Assembly: GCF_020085105.1 (NCBI RefSeq)
Contig: NC_058046.1
Coordinates: forward strand, 10,128,175 to 10,192,174
Source of the DNA: Siniperca chuatsi
Lineage: Eukaryota; Chordata; Actinopteri; Centrarchiformes; Sinipercidae
DNA length: 64,000 nucleotides
Direction: 5' to 3'
Made by a program: the position numbers and the translations under genes
The notes under the pieces: generated by a model
Database searches by the model: none
Seen by the model: only the letters and a program-made list of their open reading frames with translations
What the model was told of the DNA's origin: nothing
Shown: positions 63,521 to 64,000 of the stretch, piece by piece
How the letters are laid out: each line of letters begins with the position of its first letter
Numbering within the stretch: position 1 is the first letter of the stretch

Positions 63521-64000
63521 CTGGGGACATAAAACACACAAGAAAACCATCACATGGAGAACTTCACTAAACAAGCAAAAATTAGAAGTTAATAAGAAGG
63601 ATCTTGCATTCACTAACATTGTGTCTCTGTCAGTAATATTATCTGACGTGACCGGAAGAAACTGATTTATGGACTAAATTCATCTACAATCCAGTGAGAA
63701 GTAGACAAGATGCTGCAACAAAACAGCTGGGACACACTACACACGTTAACGTTACTGTCAGTCGGCTATCGTTCATCAATTAAACCCTCCTCTAGATGTT
63801 CACTAAAGAAATATCACTACGTTATCCGACGTTTTAGCTTCTCCTTTCAAACTAAACCCAGACAGTGAAAAGTATTTTAATAAACAAGTGAGTGAACCCA
63901 GCTTCTGATTGATAATTTGCTGTTCTGCAACGGAGACTGGTAGCTATGGTAGTGCCAGCTGAGCAGAACAACAGAGAGAGAGAGAGCGGTTCTGTTCAAA
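63521..64000. promoter_or_regulatory. CHFR intron or promoter-like sequence at the right edge
   Basis: No further CHFR coding exon is recognisable here. The minus-strand acceptor at 63521 is good (TCCCCAG). Around 63643-63660 the plus strand reads TGACGTGACCGGAAGAA, which combines CRE-like and ETS-like motifs often found in promoters, and an AACAAGTGAGTG donor-like site lies at about 63887. It may be an internal or divergent promoter, or chance. Confidence 0.3.

Overview
The window is vertebrate nuclear DNA, almost certainly from a ray-finned (teleost, probably percomorph) fish. The evidence is short phased exons bounded by GT/AG sites, proteins that read clearly as ANKLE2, GOLGA3 and CHFR, and interspersed repeats typical of fish: tRNA-headed SINEs, a truncated L1 and miniature DNA transposons. 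I see no prokaryotic, viral or CRISPR feature. Most long open frames are antisense or intronic noise. The real genes were rebuilt exon by exon by requiring splice sites and codon phase to agree.

Layout. (1) 0.7-11.8 kb, minus strand: ANKLE2, 12 coding exons and about 981 residues, starting at the LEM-like domain. (2) 14.9-30.6 kb, minus strand: GOLGA3 (golgin-160), 23 coding exons and about 1533 residues, a disordered head followed by a long coiled coil, with a non-coding first exon near 30.6 kb. (3) 32.9-55.3 kb, plus strand: a gene I cannot name. Its eight exons encode a signal peptide, one CUB-like domain, a transmembrane helix and a roughly 440-residue cytoplasmic tail. The first intron is 9.3 kb. 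(4) 59.9-63.5 kb, minus strand: the last eight coding exons of CHFR (about 260 residues: cysteine-rich region and PBZ zinc finger). Its FHA and RING exons must lie beyond the right edge.

As I recall it, ANKLE2, GOLGA3 and CHFR are also neighbours on human 12q24.33, so the block is old. The oppositely transcribed CUB/TM gene between GOLGA3 and CHFR is the part I cannot match to a human neighbour, and it is the most interesting item here. Its CUB domain is split by about 160 low-complexity residues encoded in the same exon.

The four genes do not form a pathway. ANKLE2 acts on nuclear-envelope reassembly, GOLGA3 on Golgi structure and traffic, and CHFR on a mitotic-entry checkpoint. GOLGA3 and the CUB gene are divergent, with a CTCF-like motif between them. 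The CUB gene and CHFR converge over about 4 kb without genes. Intact mobile-element landmarks include a 609-bp fold-back element with a 9-bp target duplication, a 5'-truncated L1 with a 15-bp duplication, and SINEs with visible target duplications.
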